DNA of 64,000 nucleotides. It comes from Varroa destructor. Taxonomy: Eukaryota; Arthropoda; Arachnida; Mesostigmata; Varroidae. Below, in pieces: positions 1 to 24,657 of the stretch (the first letter of the stretch is position 1; every line of letters starts with the position of its first letter). The notes under the pieces are model-generated. The model ran no database searches. It was not told the origin of the DNA and saw nothing but the letters and a program-made list of their open reading frames with translations. The position numbers and the translations under genes were made by a program. Location of the stretch: positions 2,557,751 through 2,621,750 of the forward strand of contig NW_019211459.1 in assembly GCF_002443255.2 (NCBI RefSeq), read 5' to 3'.

Positions 1-1235
1 GACAACAGACTTGGCTGGGCCCTGGCGAATACATTAGAAAAGGCTCACGAAATAACTGCAAAAGAGAAAGTCTAATTACATCGAGATTTTACCCTTGCAC
101 GTTAATCTGGGAAGGTGATTTCAAGGTTTGAGAGGTCAATTGTTCCTGCGCGATGTGGTACGTTGCCTCATTTTTTTAAGGTAAAGGTTATTCGCATTTA
201 GGATTTTCATTTCGGGCCACAAAACGGTTTGCGATGTGTCACGGTAGAGCTTGCCATCGATTCTTACCGTCGTTTCATTTCGAAGAATTAGAACCTAACG
301 TCAATTTTAAAAGAGCCACGACACGGTGACCTTTATAATTGAAGTGTTTACTTAAAACTCACCTTTGGGTTTTCTCGATCCCAAATGCGATAATTTTCTT
401 TAATCTTATAGACACTGCACGAAAATAACGATTCATCTAAGGACAAAACAAGTCACTAGCACGTATGTGACGCTTCAACATGTCATTAGTAAAACAAACG
501 ACGCTTAATGGTTGTGTCAATGATACTTCGTAGGAATAAAGACGCAAATTTTGTATCAAAATAAGTCGCAGAGCGTTCCTCGATAGCAACTATTAAACAT
601 GACGTCGTGTTAAGGTATTCGATTAGGCGCCTATACCATTCTTCACTGCAGCGATGCTGTGATTTCGGCTCAGTGTGTTCATTCGGTTCGGTGTCTCCAT
701 GGCCATATTGTATCGGCGAGTATGTCTGAACCGTTTTAATCAATTGTTTCCGCACCAACCTCGATATATGGGCGACACTTTATTACAATAGGGAAAATAA
801 ACTCTCTTATCATTCAGTCACTACAAACCTCACATGCTGCTGGACAACCTGCTGACGCTTGTTTTTGTCAGACATAAGGAACAAAATCCGCCGGCAAATT
901 TCTTAAAGCTACCAAATTTGAACACTTGATAATATTATAATAAATAGCTAGGTAGATAAAATATAATAAATATAAATAAATACAGGCGTACTTCGTACCA
1001 AACGAGCTCGACAAAACTAGTCTTGTGTGACTAAAGACGAAGCTACAATTAGCTCATCGTATGTATATATCTGTGGAGCCCCTTTGTATTACATTCGACG
1101 TGGGTATTTATCACAAATTTTTAATAATCACCCCATTTGACCCATCTATAGAACTCATCAATAACGACAGAGGTCTGTTGATGATAATTGTCCAACCAGA
1201 GCCCTCTATTTTTCTAATGCGAATTTTTTATCTGA
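1..1235. other. No recognised gene
   Basis: AT-rich. A 90-codon minus-strand ORF at 486-758 has no recognisable domain. Nothing else is supported. Confidence 0.5.
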
Positions 1236-1776
1236 TTACATCTCTGATTTTCCTGTTCCGGTGGGAATTAATTTAGTGGCATCGTCCCAGGGTTCCACCG
1301 GATTTGCGAGGCTGGGAAATTCCTTAAAACCACGCCAATATTTGACAAATACAGTTTTGTATTGTACGACAAATATGTATTCGTCCTTACGATCGGGAAC
1401 ACATGGATCACACGCATCGGCGGGGGCTTCTCCGAGGTGGTTAGGTCTTCCGATGGGTCCAAATTCGATGAAGTTGTTGTCTTTTTTTATAATACAATGA
1501 AGTTTGTATTTTATTATTTCAAAATAACCTCTAAAATGGAAGGTGAAGTGTTCCCTGTGTGCCTTTTTCAATGCCAGCCACGAGATATTTGAATAATTCT
1601 GAATTTTCCCTGATTTGGTCAAATTCGGTGTCCATGTAGTAGTTGTTGCTTGGTTTTACGGTAATAAGCCATGGTAGTGGTAGGTTATTCGCGAAGGGTA
1701 CAAATATTACCGCTTCACAGGATAAAACGAGATGTATACTGTGGTCATGGCATGTAACCCTTTCCCATTGAATCAT
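1236..1776 (-). CDS. Unidentified ORF pair, minus strand
   Basis: Two overlapping minus-strand frames, 1776-1531 (81 codons) and 1622-1236 (128 codons), together look like one coding region interrupted by a frameshift or a very short intron. The second reads FIEFGPIGRPNHLGEAPADA and then CDPCVPDRKDEYIFVVQYKT, ending at a normal stop. Neither was recognised. Together with the hairpin at 1807-1854 and the divergent plus-strand ORF, they could be a relic of an integrated element. That is inference only. Confidence 0.3.
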
Positions 1777-1806
1777 TTCTATAAAAGTGGGCTATATAAA
1801 TAACCC

Positions 1807-1854
1807 ATCATAAGCGCTAGCCACTTATATAAATAAGTGGCTAGTGCTTATGAT
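1807..1854. repeat. 48-nt hairpin (22-nt arms)
   Basis: The arms begin ATCATAAGCGCTAGCCACTT and return as AAGTGGCTAGTGCTTATGAT around an ATAA loop, with a single G/T mismatch. It lies between minus-strand ORFs (1236-1776) and a plus-strand ORF (from about 1837). Its role is unknown; it could be a palindrome left by a mobile or viral element. Confidence 0.85.
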
Positions 1855-2166
1855 AACATGAGTACTGAAGCTATTCCACTTTCGCCGCTGGTCGCTTCGC
1901 ATAAGCGTGTTGGTCCTCCATTAGCTTATGGAGGGAAGATTGCTGGGACAGGTATCAGAGGCAAAGGTGGTGTTGTTTTAATCATCGCTAGGGTTACTAC
2001 TGCTTATTTACAATCTTTTAGTGCTGATTATCATCGGGCAATCGTTAGCCGGTACCAATCGGAGGTACTTGACCGAGACATGGCTATACGTACGAGTCGT
2101 ATTTATACCTTCACTAGGTCTAAGCGTAGCAAGAGACGCCATGTATTGTCGGCGCAGGAGTTTTAA
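1837..2166 (+). CDS. Unidentified ORF, 109 codons
   Basis: This plus-strand ORF starts inside the hairpin at 1807-1854; a second Met lies at 1858. The middle is Gly-rich (GGKIAGTGIRGKGG) and the C-terminus basic (RSKRSKRRH). It is longer than most chance ORFs here, and its codons are less AT-biased than the flanks. No family was recognised. Confidence 0.3.
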   Translation: MASAYDNMSTEAIPLSPLVASHKRVGPPLAYGGKIAGTGIRGKGGVVLIIARVTTAYLQSFSADYHRAIVSRYQSEVLDRDMAIRTSRIYTFTRSKRSKRRHVLSAQEF

Positions 2167-2347
2167 GAGGTTTTATAAGAAGCGTATCTTCGTAACCTTG
2201 ATACGAACAGTCTATAATTCAACGTGTGGGAATGTAGAATTGCCTAAGGAAAAATGTAAAGGTCTATATGGTTGAACGTTGGCGGATATACCAAGGTTGG
2301 CTCAATATCTTACATTTTTCTGAGCAACTAGAATAAGGAGAGTAAAG

Positions 2348-2608
2348 ATGACGTTGGTACCGGACATATTGCAGCACTCTCAATTGCGAGATGTCAAGGC
2401 GAACTGGCGGGTTCCAATATTATTCCGTAAAATAGAGAAGGATTTGGATCGTAATTTTTCGACTGATGAAGCGTATATTGATATGGATTTGAAACCAAAA
2501 GATCCTTTTAAGGAAGCATTCACGTACTGTTGTACCAGCAGTAAGAACTCATTTCAGGTAAAAGAGATTATATGTTTAAAACAAATTATCGCAGGCCTTG
2601 CTGGCTAG
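2348..2608 (+). CDS. Unidentified ORF, 86 codons
   Basis: This plus-strand ORF starts MTLVPDILQHSQLRDVKANW and continues with a charged segment (RKIEKDLDRNFSTDEAYIDM). A plausible donor (CAG|GTAAAA) lies 16 codons before the stop. It may be a fragment of the same unidentified locus as 1236-2166. The function is unknown. Confidence 0.25.
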   Translation: MTLVPDILQHSQLRDVKANWRVPILFRKIEKDLDRNFSTDEAYIDMDLKPKDPFKEAFTYCCTSSKNSFQVKEIICLKQIIAGLAG

Positions 2609-2725
2609 ATACAAAGCAAGAATCAAATTATGATACGTATACATTTTATGGACTATATTGATATATGATATAGGAATGTTCGCAGTTGTTGCAACATCTA
2701 CATTCTAATATATCAGCGACAACAG

Positions 2726-2727
<2 letters not shown>

Positions 2728-2761
<34 letters not shown>
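2728..2761. repeat. (TA)n microsatellite
   Basis: An uninterrupted TA run of about 17 units. Confidence 0.95.
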
Positions 2762-2766
<5 letters not shown>

Positions 2767-3084
2767 AAGAAATCACATCCGCCAGTATATTTTACAATAA
2801 GGTTTATGCTTATATAAATAATTATTATTTAGATAGCCCTCAATAAAAATACTATGTTATGATAGACGTATTGTACGAAATAGGCATAAAATTTTATTGG
2901 TAGAGCCCTACTTACCTACGATTATTTGCCACTTAAATTATATTTCTTTTCTTATAGATCCCTAGTTAGTTGCTTGCTGAAAACGCGAGTACTGTTTGAT
3001 GGCGCTGTTTAAGCTGAATATATGCAGTATATAGCTCGCGTTATTCTATTTATACGTGCCCAGTGCAATAGGTCTGCCACTATG

Positions 3085-3117
3085 GTCCAGGTTTGTATCC
3101 GGGCATAAACACATGGT
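3085..3117 (+). repeat. tRNA-like B-box repeat, copy 1
   Basis: This block contains GGTCCAGGTTTGTATCCGGG followed by CATAAACAC. It resembles the RNA polymerase III B box (GGTTCGAATCC) and matches a second copy near 23.05 kb at nearly every base. The pair suggests a dispersed tRNA-derived SINE family, but no A box or poly-A tail was confirmed. Confidence 0.45.
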
Positions 3118-3124
3118 TTGTTTC

Positions 3125-3160
3125 GTACTGGCGCCAGCCGTTCAACGGCTGGCGCCGTAC
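3125..3160. repeat. GC-rich inverted repeat
   Basis: GGCGCCAGCCGTT pairs perfectly with AACGGCTGGCGCC around a single base (3130-3156). GTAC follows on each side, with one bulged T. Such a GC-rich hairpin stands out in this AT-rich stretch and sits about 10 nt after the tRNA-like block at 3085-3117. Confidence 0.85.
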
Positions 3161-5974
3161 GGATGTTTAACGGCTATACCGCACGTAAAATTCGAAACAG
3201 CAGCCTACCACTATAGCAAGACTTCCCAGTTACTATTGAATTTCGGAACTAATTCATAACAGTCTACTGGCGTCCGCTTAAATCCAGCAGAATATTACGC
3301 CCTCAATTAGCTACCTGTAGATTTCTCTTAACACCTGATTATTGTTGGACAAGAGTTTACGCCTTTAAGCGACACAACAAAACGAAACTTTTATATAGAG
3401 CAATCCAAGTTAAAACAAAGCAGCTTGCGGCTGCTTAAGCCTTTAGAATAAGCCAGATGTGAATCTGATGAAAACGATATGGAGAGTATGACGCGCGTGC
3501 AAAACCGTACACTTTTGTGGATACTATTTATTGCCAAATTGGACAATTAACTGACAGATAAATGTTAACGTATAGCGTAGGCGTTGTATGCAAAAAGGGT
3601 GCAGGTTGCATTTGATTCATGCATGTATGCACTCAATGACTTCTGATCTTTGTTATTCTTTATAATAAAAGTAGAACCTGTGAAGAAGTTCGAAAAGAGT
3701 TTTTCAGATGACGTTTTGAGCATATTATTATCAGGGTACCTGTGCTCATCAGAAGGTCTGAGTCACGAAAACCTTTTTTTTTTTCCGTATACCACAGTTC
3801 TCTGTCACCAGAAACACAGGAGTCGTGATTCGCACTTTCGTAAATTTTTATCGACGAATAAACACCTTTTTTACTGAAAAAGTCTACTATCCCGAACACT
3901 GATTTGAGTAGTTCAACCGGCGCGAATATTGTACGCACGTATAAACTTTTAGAACTTTCAGCAGCTTTCCAAATGATCTATGGATGAAGGAGCAAACAAA
4001 CTCTCTTCTCTTTGATGTATATAGCAAGTAGCGCTATTATTAACATTTTCAAGCAAGTTTCAAGAAAGCTCATCAGTGGCAGATACGCTAACGAACTGAC
4101 TACCTATAACTTACCAATAGAATGAACTTATTATATGAAATAGAACCATTCTTCGATTCAACTTCGAAATGACAGGATGGTTTCTACAACAGTTATCATC
4201 TACTAAGATAAGCGTGCGCTGACCCAAAAGCAGTTTTATCTAACTAGTGGTTAGATACGGAGCTTTTAAACTTTCTAGCAAAGCACGAAACTTCGTTTTT
4301 GTTCACGTTCTCAAAACTGTAAATGGTAGCGTATTATTACCTTGGGCTGAATGTCGCGATGTTATATAAATGTTTTTTAATTAAGGCAATTTGAATTAGC
4401 TTTACATTGACACACATGCCGCTAATTTCGCTTCCAAAACCCAACTCTGTGCAGTTAGATGTTACCAACATTTGAAGCAATACGTGTGTGTGCATTCGAG
4501 TTCAGCTATGCTTCACTACAGTATCCTATTACAACAAGATTTTCCATTTGGCTCATCTCTAAATCTGCAAAATGGCCTATACTGACGGCAGGACCTTGGA
4601 TACGAAATTGCATTTTTAAATTTAGCGTACGATTAATCATTTTCAGTATATTATATTGAAACGAACAACATACCAACAAGGTACAGGAAGATCGGTCAAA
4701 AAACTTCTCTAACTCTACGAAAATCCAATAATCAATTTTGTAGCTGAACTCTCGACGCGATGATTTTGCTACGGCTGGCTTTTTAATAACGGGAAGGTGT
4801 TCCTTTATTAGACAGAAGTTTTGCTTCCCAACGGCGTCTCCATAGACTGATATTAAGCATACCTTACAATACTTTTGTGCTTCACAGTCATTTGTAGTCT
4901 AAATGAAACGTTCGATTTGCCTTTAAGCTTCTCCGAAGGTCAGCCAGAACGTACTACAATTAGGACGCAACCATATTTAAAAAATGAACTCGGAACGTTT
5001 TACTCAGAAGTAACACTGATAATAATAATTAATTATTAGTACTATTATTAGCTGTCGAGTTGTGAAAATTACACACTAGTGTTGTTTTACACTAGCTATG
5101 TTTGTATATACTTTTTAATCTATTTACTCGTTCATTATGTTTTTTTTTTTTAGCTCTTTTTACCTTTTCTGCACCATTCTTTACCTTCGAAGCCATTTCA
5201 TTATTATTATTATTAGCCTTCCTTAATTATGTTTGGGTCTTTTTGTCCTTGCTGCTATTGTTGCTTTTGTTGTACGTTTCATAAGGACAACCGATGCCCT
5301 GCAGTTGATCTTGAAGCTTTTTTTGTTTCGTGACTGCACTGCCGCTGAATCGAGCCCCAAAAACATAGTATGGATGTCAAAATCGTCACTTCATTTACGA
5401 TGGCTCTCCGTTTTTATTCACGGTCCGCGGACTGAACCTATTTCACATTTGACAGGTCTAATTTCTAACCTTCACCCGTACACCGCCAGTAAATGTATGA
5501 TGGGAGATGTGCCCGACCCATCAGTTTCAGTAACGGAAACAAATACTGACTATTCGCATTGCTGCCGTCAAGGTTTGTCATAATATAATCGGATCAGTTG
5601 TTGTAATATTTGACACTACATTGTTACCCGCTGTTACATATAGTTACTAAAATAACAAAAGTAGTCCTGTCGCTTCGCCATTACGTTGGATTCTTCTCCT
5701 TTGCTGTTTATGTCGTCTCGTCCGGCTATTCCGTACGGTGCGAGCGGTTGTTGCACGCTTTCCACAGATTTGCTCTCTAATTTTTTCATGCCCGAATTGC
5801 TTCCCTCAAACCTATCCCGCTCTAAAGAAACCGTTCAGGGAAATTTCTGTTGTTTAATTCTTTTTTGTTTAGGTCTGCCAGAATCACTAAACCCTTACAC
5901 CACTACGTCACTTAATTATATATGGTTAATACATTCATATATATAATAAGGAGCACTCAACTTTACTAAAATTG

Positions 5975-5975
<1 letters not shown>

Positions 5976-6010
<35 letters not shown>
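5976..6010. repeat. (TA)n microsatellite
   Basis: An uninterrupted TA run of about 17 units. Confidence 0.95.
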
Positions 6011-6013
<3 letters not shown>

Positions 6014-6967
6014 CAGCAGTAGGGCGTCAAAAACATTCGCATGGTCCTGTCACTAGCGTCATTTCCTCTTCATTGGCTGTTAGCCTTTATTAAATATTGT
6101 CATCTCTCCGCTTTTTTCTTTACCTAACCCTACCTTTTCTGACTTTGTCTGTTAGTACTCTATGACTATACCTATCAGTAGTACCTCTTTTGGATGTTTT
6201 TTTACTGAGTTCTCTATGAACTTATTATCAGCTGCAACACTCTTTATCCACGGGGTATTTCGATGTGCTTATAGTTAGCGGTACTTTGTTAGCTATCTAT
6301 TTAGTGCGATTGAAATTCGGCTCCAATCTTTAACAGTAAATGGCTAATCTTCTAATTCAACTCCTCATCAGAATCTTGCGGATTTTTTCATATCGGCTGG
6401 CATTCATTAGCGCTAAGCGAACCCGAATCTATCCTATAAATCACACTGAAATTTATCAGTCGACAAGTCGTCTTCCAATTCGAAGCAAATTTATCGCATC
6501 AAGTACCCTTCAGCGGCTCAAACAGACGAAAATGTATTGGTAGGAGACCGCCAGAGGATATCGCGATCGCGGTAAACGGAAATGCTCTTTTATATCAGCC
6601 GACTTTACCTTGAGATACAATAAATTGGTTAGTTACGTGATGACTCCCAACACAGTTTTCGGTTTTTTTAAATTTATATTCGTTATATCTGTGAAACGGC
6701 ATATACGTATCTTCAATTCATCTTAATCTTCGCTTGACTTCTTTAATTTCTAACTAACTTAGAGTACTTTTTGATTTATACACTTAAATACTTATATTCT
6801 CTACCAAAAATGTTAGTAGACTGTATACTTGTAGCATATTACATCTTAATGATGTTGCTCAGCTTCTTTGTTTGTCTGCCCGTTTGCTTCAGTGTGTAGA
6901 GGTGTGACTGTTGCAATAACAATAACGCTATAGAAATCAGAAAAAAATACCAACACTCTTAGATGTG

Positions 6968-7615
6968 TACACAACGTCGCCAATATTGTGATCTTTTACT
7001 CACAGATATTTGTTTTGGAGGGTCAATTACCTGTTAAGCGCGTGATAAACATGATCATGACCCGTCTTGCAATGTGATCTTGTTATTTTTTGAGGCGAGT
7101 GCGCAAAACTGCAGTCAATAATTCACATAAACACACACACAGACACAGACGCGCACTCAGGCAAACAAGCAGACGAAAATTATACCAACAACATCATTCA
7201 GATATAATATGTTAAGGTAAGGAATAAGTATCACATAACACAATTATAAAAAATACTCCCAGTTGAAAATAATGCTTTTAAAGAAGCCAAGCAAGGATTA
7301 AGGTGAAGTGAAGATGCACCTATGCCATTCGCTGGTTAAACCACAGCAGAGATGTAATGAATATAATAAAAAACGGAAAAAAGTGTTGCGAGTCGTCATG
7401 TAATCAAACGAGTCACGGTGCCCCAAAGTAACGTTAGCTGATATAAAAACGCTCTAATGTCATGTATCTAGAATGTAACAGTTTTGCGCATTCGCCTCAA
7501 AAGATCACGAGCTCACGCCACGAAATGGGTCATGATCATGTTTATCACGCGCTCGACAGGTAATTGACCCTTCAAAGCTGTGCGTAAAATGTCACAATAT
7601 TGGCGACGTTGTATA
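6968..7615. mobile_element. MITE-like element with long terminal inverted repeats
   Basis: The left arm (about 6970-7112) and right arm (about 7488-7613) are inverted copies with few differences. Shared blocks include ACAACGTCGCCAATATTGTGA at the outer ends (first 20 bases conserved), GGGTCAATTACCTGT, GCGCGTGATAAACATGATCA and, at the inner ends, GAGGCGA with GCGCAAAAC. The interior of about 370 bp has no coding frame and includes a CA-rich run. The arms end in or beside TA dinucleotides, so a TA target duplication as in Tc1/mariner-derived MITEs is possible but unproven. Confidence 0.75.
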
Positions 7616-8685
7616 TGCAGCTATTTTTTCTACTTTCCACAACATTGTTGTTGTTGTTGTTGTTGTAACATCAACAGATGGTAAGCAGCTTATTTAAATC
7701 AATCGTCCATTAATAATACACGTTTCTTTTTTATTTCAGCTAATTCAACAAAGGAAACCACTAGTCATGGATTTTTCTATAAATCATCTAACTAATAATT
7801 ATTATATAAAATGAAGAGTCTCCTGAAATTGAAAATTAAACCGCACGCAATGAAATTGAAAATATTCGTATCTGAACGGATTGAATATGCAGCGTATTCG
7901 CCGACCGTCGTTATTTAGTCATCCGAGTTGTACGACACTTCATTGCCAGCCAGCTCACAGAGTTCATCATATTTTTTTAGCTTGTGATTCATAATCATTT
8001 CATCGTCTGCATTTTGCGTCACCTATTTCATAATGAACTGCGGTCGACTTGTCAGGTGTAGAGAACATCTCTGTATGCTTTTTTTTTTCTAGTTAACTGG
8101 AGGGCAAATCGTTCAAAGCAGCACTTGCTCACTTTCAACGCGTAGAGGCCTAGACAAAACGACAAAAAGGAAGAACCTAAACAGGATGACCGCGAACAGA
8201 GAATGTCACTTTGTCGGAAGGTGTAAGCTCAAAATCAAATAATGACAAGTTGTCAGGGCCATGAAAGGATGCTACATATTCTGATATATCGTGGAGAACT
8301 ACCGTGCACTTGAAAGACTCCTTTAATCGTCGGATCAGCTATTGCCGCCTGTGTTATATTCTTGCATTCTTGAAATTAGTTTCCTTCATTGTTTCAGGAA
8401 CACCGTTTTCTCTAGACATCCAAGTGTTAGGGCCGTAGGCAGATGTCGTTGAATGATTTGCCGTCCTGTTGCTTATCGTTCGAAATATTTAGGTACTTCT
8501 TCGATTCGACAAATTCGGTCTCACTCTGGCGTTTCGGCGGCGGTCTGATTTTTGTGTGCTGTTGTTATTGTAACATAATTTCTCGTCGTGTCTAACTACG
8601 TTCTGACTTGACCCCAGCTGCGTGTCTACTAAGTGCGTGTTGTGTTGTTGCTAGTTTTGTTATGGTTGTTGCTACTGCTTCTGTT
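7616..8685 (-). other. Probable clathrin 3' UTR and downstream DNA
   Basis: This is sequence following the clathrin stop codon. A minus-strand AATAAA at 7735-7730 is a candidate poly-A signal, which would give a 3' UTR of about 950 nt. No coding content was seen. Confidence 0.35.
7645..7666. repeat. (GTT)n microsatellite
   Basis: About seven GTT units, just outside the right end of the MITE-like element. Confidence 0.9.
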
Positions 8686-21133
<12,448 letters not shown>

Positions 21134-22400
21134 CGTTCCGGTGTGAAGTTCTACGTTTATCCAATACTATTGTCCTTGCTTTTCGGCTTCCAGCGGCTTC
21201 AAAGCCGCAAAAAAATCCTTCGTTTCACGAACAGACACTTCTCGGAAACGGGACTTTAATAGTCGTAGTATATCAACGTTATTAAAAAAAAAACTACAGA
21301 ACAACGAACGAATATGATTGAACAATGCGAACAGACAGTGGATAATTCACCGCCGGCAGCAGCAACGATGAAAGCTACCACCAGCAATCCCTCAATGGAT
21401 CGCCGCCTTCGTCGTCGTCGTCGCTGTTGCTGCTGCAGCAGGCTATCTAGCTGATCCGCTTCTCCGTCCGTCAGTCAGTCAGTCAGTGGCCGTCTGTGGT
21501 GATGTCTGCGGTGTCCGCCTCTGCGCTACTATTGATGCTGCTGCTGCTGCTGCTGCTGCTGCCACAACCGTTTCCACCGCCGCCACCACGACGGCTGCTG
21601 CACCGCTCAGGCCGTAGTGCCGAGGCTGAGTTGTGTCTTAGCTTGCTTGCCTGGTTGCCATAGCCAGACTGGCAGTAGCACAAACAACAACAACACACCG
21701 GTCGGGCGAACGGGCGGTTGGACGGACATACGGCGGTCGCCTGCTTTGAGAATCGACACAACAGCTGCCCAGGGGCCGCTGTTTGCTGTCACTTCGTAGG
21801 GCGATGTGTAAATATTGGCACTATCTGTATAAAAACGGAACGGACTGTTACATCAGAATGGTCCCACTGCGACTGTCACTACCATCGCCAAGTCGAAAGG
21901 AGCGTTGACTTATCCACTCATTGAAGACAAGCGTTTGTTCACTGTAGTCAATAGCTATTGCTGCGCTCTCAGCGCCGCCCGCTACTGCCCGCTGTATCCT
22001 AAGGATAAGCGATTTCCGTGGGCGTATCTTGACTTGCAGCTGGACTCAGAAACAGAGCCATTAGCCCTATGTATACGCGCTGTGGAAGCGCGGGGCAACT
22101 TGCTACGACTCGATTGAGCTGAGTGGCGGCTCATTAAACATCTCCGTTCCAATGGAGGCCATTGCTGAGGAGCAAAGACAATAGACTAAAAAAAGCAGCG
22201 TAGAATGGAACGGTCATAATGCGTATCGCTGTCGCAGACACAACCGACGTTTGCTATTTATGCCGGAGTTTGTTACTGTGATTGATTGTCCGCTGCTGAT
22301 AGTTTGCCCCTACTATCAGCAGTAGCGCAGCAGCTTTATTATTTAGGAGCGAGTACGGGATCAATATCGTTATTTTGGCGCCCATAGCGGAAGAGTGAGG
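21134..22400 (-). promoter_or_regulatory. Probable clathrin promoter and 5' leader zone
   Basis: This stretch directly upstream of the clathrin start codon is clearly richer in G+C and CpG than its surroundings. It contains CTG, GTC and CCG triplet runs and many short out-of-frame ORFs. Animal housekeeping genes often have such a zone at their promoter. No transcription start, TATA box or leader splice site could be placed. The ORFs on either strand here look like by-products of base composition. Confidence 0.5.
21538..21562. repeat. (CTG)n repeat in clathrin upstream zone
   Basis: About eight CTG units (CAG on the coding strand of Chc), in the GC-rich zone 5' of the clathrin start codon and so possibly in the leader. 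Confidence 0.9.
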
Positions 22401-23044
22401 CTAATAATAATAGTGGACACGCAGCGTCTGCTGTCACAGTTCAGATCGAAAACATATATCTATATGTTTATATCTATAAGTTGATAGTTACTCATCGTAT
22501 AGAAAACAGTATTATTTAACACCTTTTAAAAAGAGTTGTTCATTATTTTCGTCCTCTGTTCGGTTACTTTGGTCTTATGATCGACTGCGAAGCCGTCCGA
22601 CGAGATAGCGCGAGCAGACGGAATCGCAGCAGCAGCAACAGTAGCAGTTTCGTGCTTCAGTGACTCCTGGTAAAGCAAGTCGGTGATGCTATACCTAAAA
22701 AAAGAGACGATTCCAGAATTTGTCTATATAAAGAGGACGACTGAGAATGTTAGTGATAAACTGAAGAAAAAATAAAATTATTCGTATCAGCGGGACGAAT
22801 GACAGGCAAGTAGACAGACACGACCGACAGCAGATAGGTTTTTGTGCGCGTGACGTCGCTAACGTCAACGTTAACATACGTTTGTCCTCGACTTAGGGTC
22901 GATGCCAACAAACGGCACACAAAAACCCGCACTTTTGTTCGAAAACATATTTTATGAAAATCTATGCAGTAAGAATATTATACATTTTGTGTTAACATGG
23001 TAACGGTGAGGATAACCTGATTGCCTCTTAACCTAAAGGACACG

Positions 23045-23078
23045 TAGTGGACCAGGTTTGAATCCAGGCATAAACACT
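23045..23078 (+). repeat. tRNA-like B-box repeat, copy 2
   Basis: This block contains GGACCAGGTTTGAATCCAGG followed by CATAAACAC, the better B-box match of the two copies. Flanks of the two copies differ, so only a core of about 33 nt is shared. Confidence 0.45.
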
Positions 23079-24657
23079 GGCAGTGACCTCGGCAGATGGG
23101 CTGCTCATTCAAAGATTGTCCTATGAGTTGTACGAGGACTAGAGTAACTCTCTGCTTTAGAGATAATCCAGAACTAGAGGAAGGGGTGAGAACATCTCAA
23201 CTCCGATTATGGCTACAGTCGTGTCCTAGCTATTGCCATCGAAACAACACAATATTAGTGGCTATAATAAACGAACCAAACCTAATCAATTACATTTACA
23301 ACACAGAACTGTATAGACGTTTTTTAGTATCACATTTGTTAGAGGATTAAAGTCTAAAAGAATGATACCGTTTAGAATTGTTTTATGGCACAAATATATT
23401 TAGTATTATACTGTTCAGTCCACTACGCAGCAGTCTATTTCTTGTTCGCTCCACATTGTGTTGTTTATCTCCATACATATTTTTTTTTCAGCATGTGGCC
23501 TATGGTAAGCATTTCGTGTAAAACTCTTTACCAGCGTCAGCTTAGTTTTGTGCTGACTTTACTTTTTCCGTCGATCTCATCTTTCTTCCTTTTATTGACA
23601 GTCTTTGCTCGATCAGAGTTCAGCAGTGCTGCTCGTTATTAGTACACGAAAATTGGAAGAGGTTAGTGTATATATCATTCCTATTTGCTACTGAGCAGTT
23701 CTTTTCAGTTATCATCTCATCATCACATCGCCGTACTGCTCAGTCATCAAATGATGAACTATAAACAGTGTTAGCGGTCATCATGGTAACGCAAGGGGAA
23801 CGACTCATCGTAACACTTCATATTCACTTTCCCTTTACACCATTTCCATCATTTTAATAATTATGTTTCATGTGACTATCGTCCGTATCTTTTCATTAGT
23901 TGCAATTACTCATAATTATTTAAATCTAACTGTTATTGCTGGTTTATACACGAAAATCGTTCTAAAGGAACAACCAGCAACAGGAAAGGAACGTTATGGC
24001 TTTGCATAATATATCTACAACAACTAACGTTATAACTGATTTTCTTAGCAGTAGTTGTTATACTATTTGACGGTGTTCCTAGTTATATTACTACGTTTAT
24101 ATACGTGCTTCTATATATGAAGCATATAGCCAGAGAGAGGTGTGTAATAATAATGGTGTCTGTCACACAGACATACGAACAAATATAGTCATTCCTAAAG
24201 AAGCTCGCGGCCAGGCAAATAGTATGTTGTCCTAGCACTGGTAGCATATATATATATGGTACATAGATCGTATTTTGCCTTGATGTGGTATATTCATGAC
24301 TCTACGTGCTGCGTATATATCCGTACGTATGGGCTATTCAAGCGCAAAGCGTTCCTTATTGCTATTGTACACTCAGTCACTCACTTCGTTACCGATTATT
24401 CACACCCCTTTGGTCTAATATCTATTTTACGATCGACTACCATTCACCTCAGAATTGATATATAAGATCATAATAAGTCTATACTATATATATATATATA
24501 AACTCTTTTTGTTTATATTCACAGATGTATTAATGTTTGAAGGGATAAATCACGATTGCCTTCTGTATCTCTCTTTCCCATTATTACTATGATACAAGCA
24601 TCTATGTAAATCTCCCTATACCAACTCGATATATACAAATTGTGCCAATGAGTAGCA

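Larger units (their letters stand above)
2762..6967. other. Intergenic, low information
   Basis: AT-rich DNA with the B-box repeat and hairpin near 3.1 kb and the TA run near 6 kb. Minus-strand coding-like patches (about 5230-5580 and 5690-5830) could not be tied to a family. Confidence 0.5.

Noticed and set aside
21483..21761. Minus-strand ORF with poly-Ser and poly-Cys runs upstream of clathrin
   Set aside because: It is a translation of CAG/CTG and GCC repeats in the leader zone and lies out of frame with clathrin.
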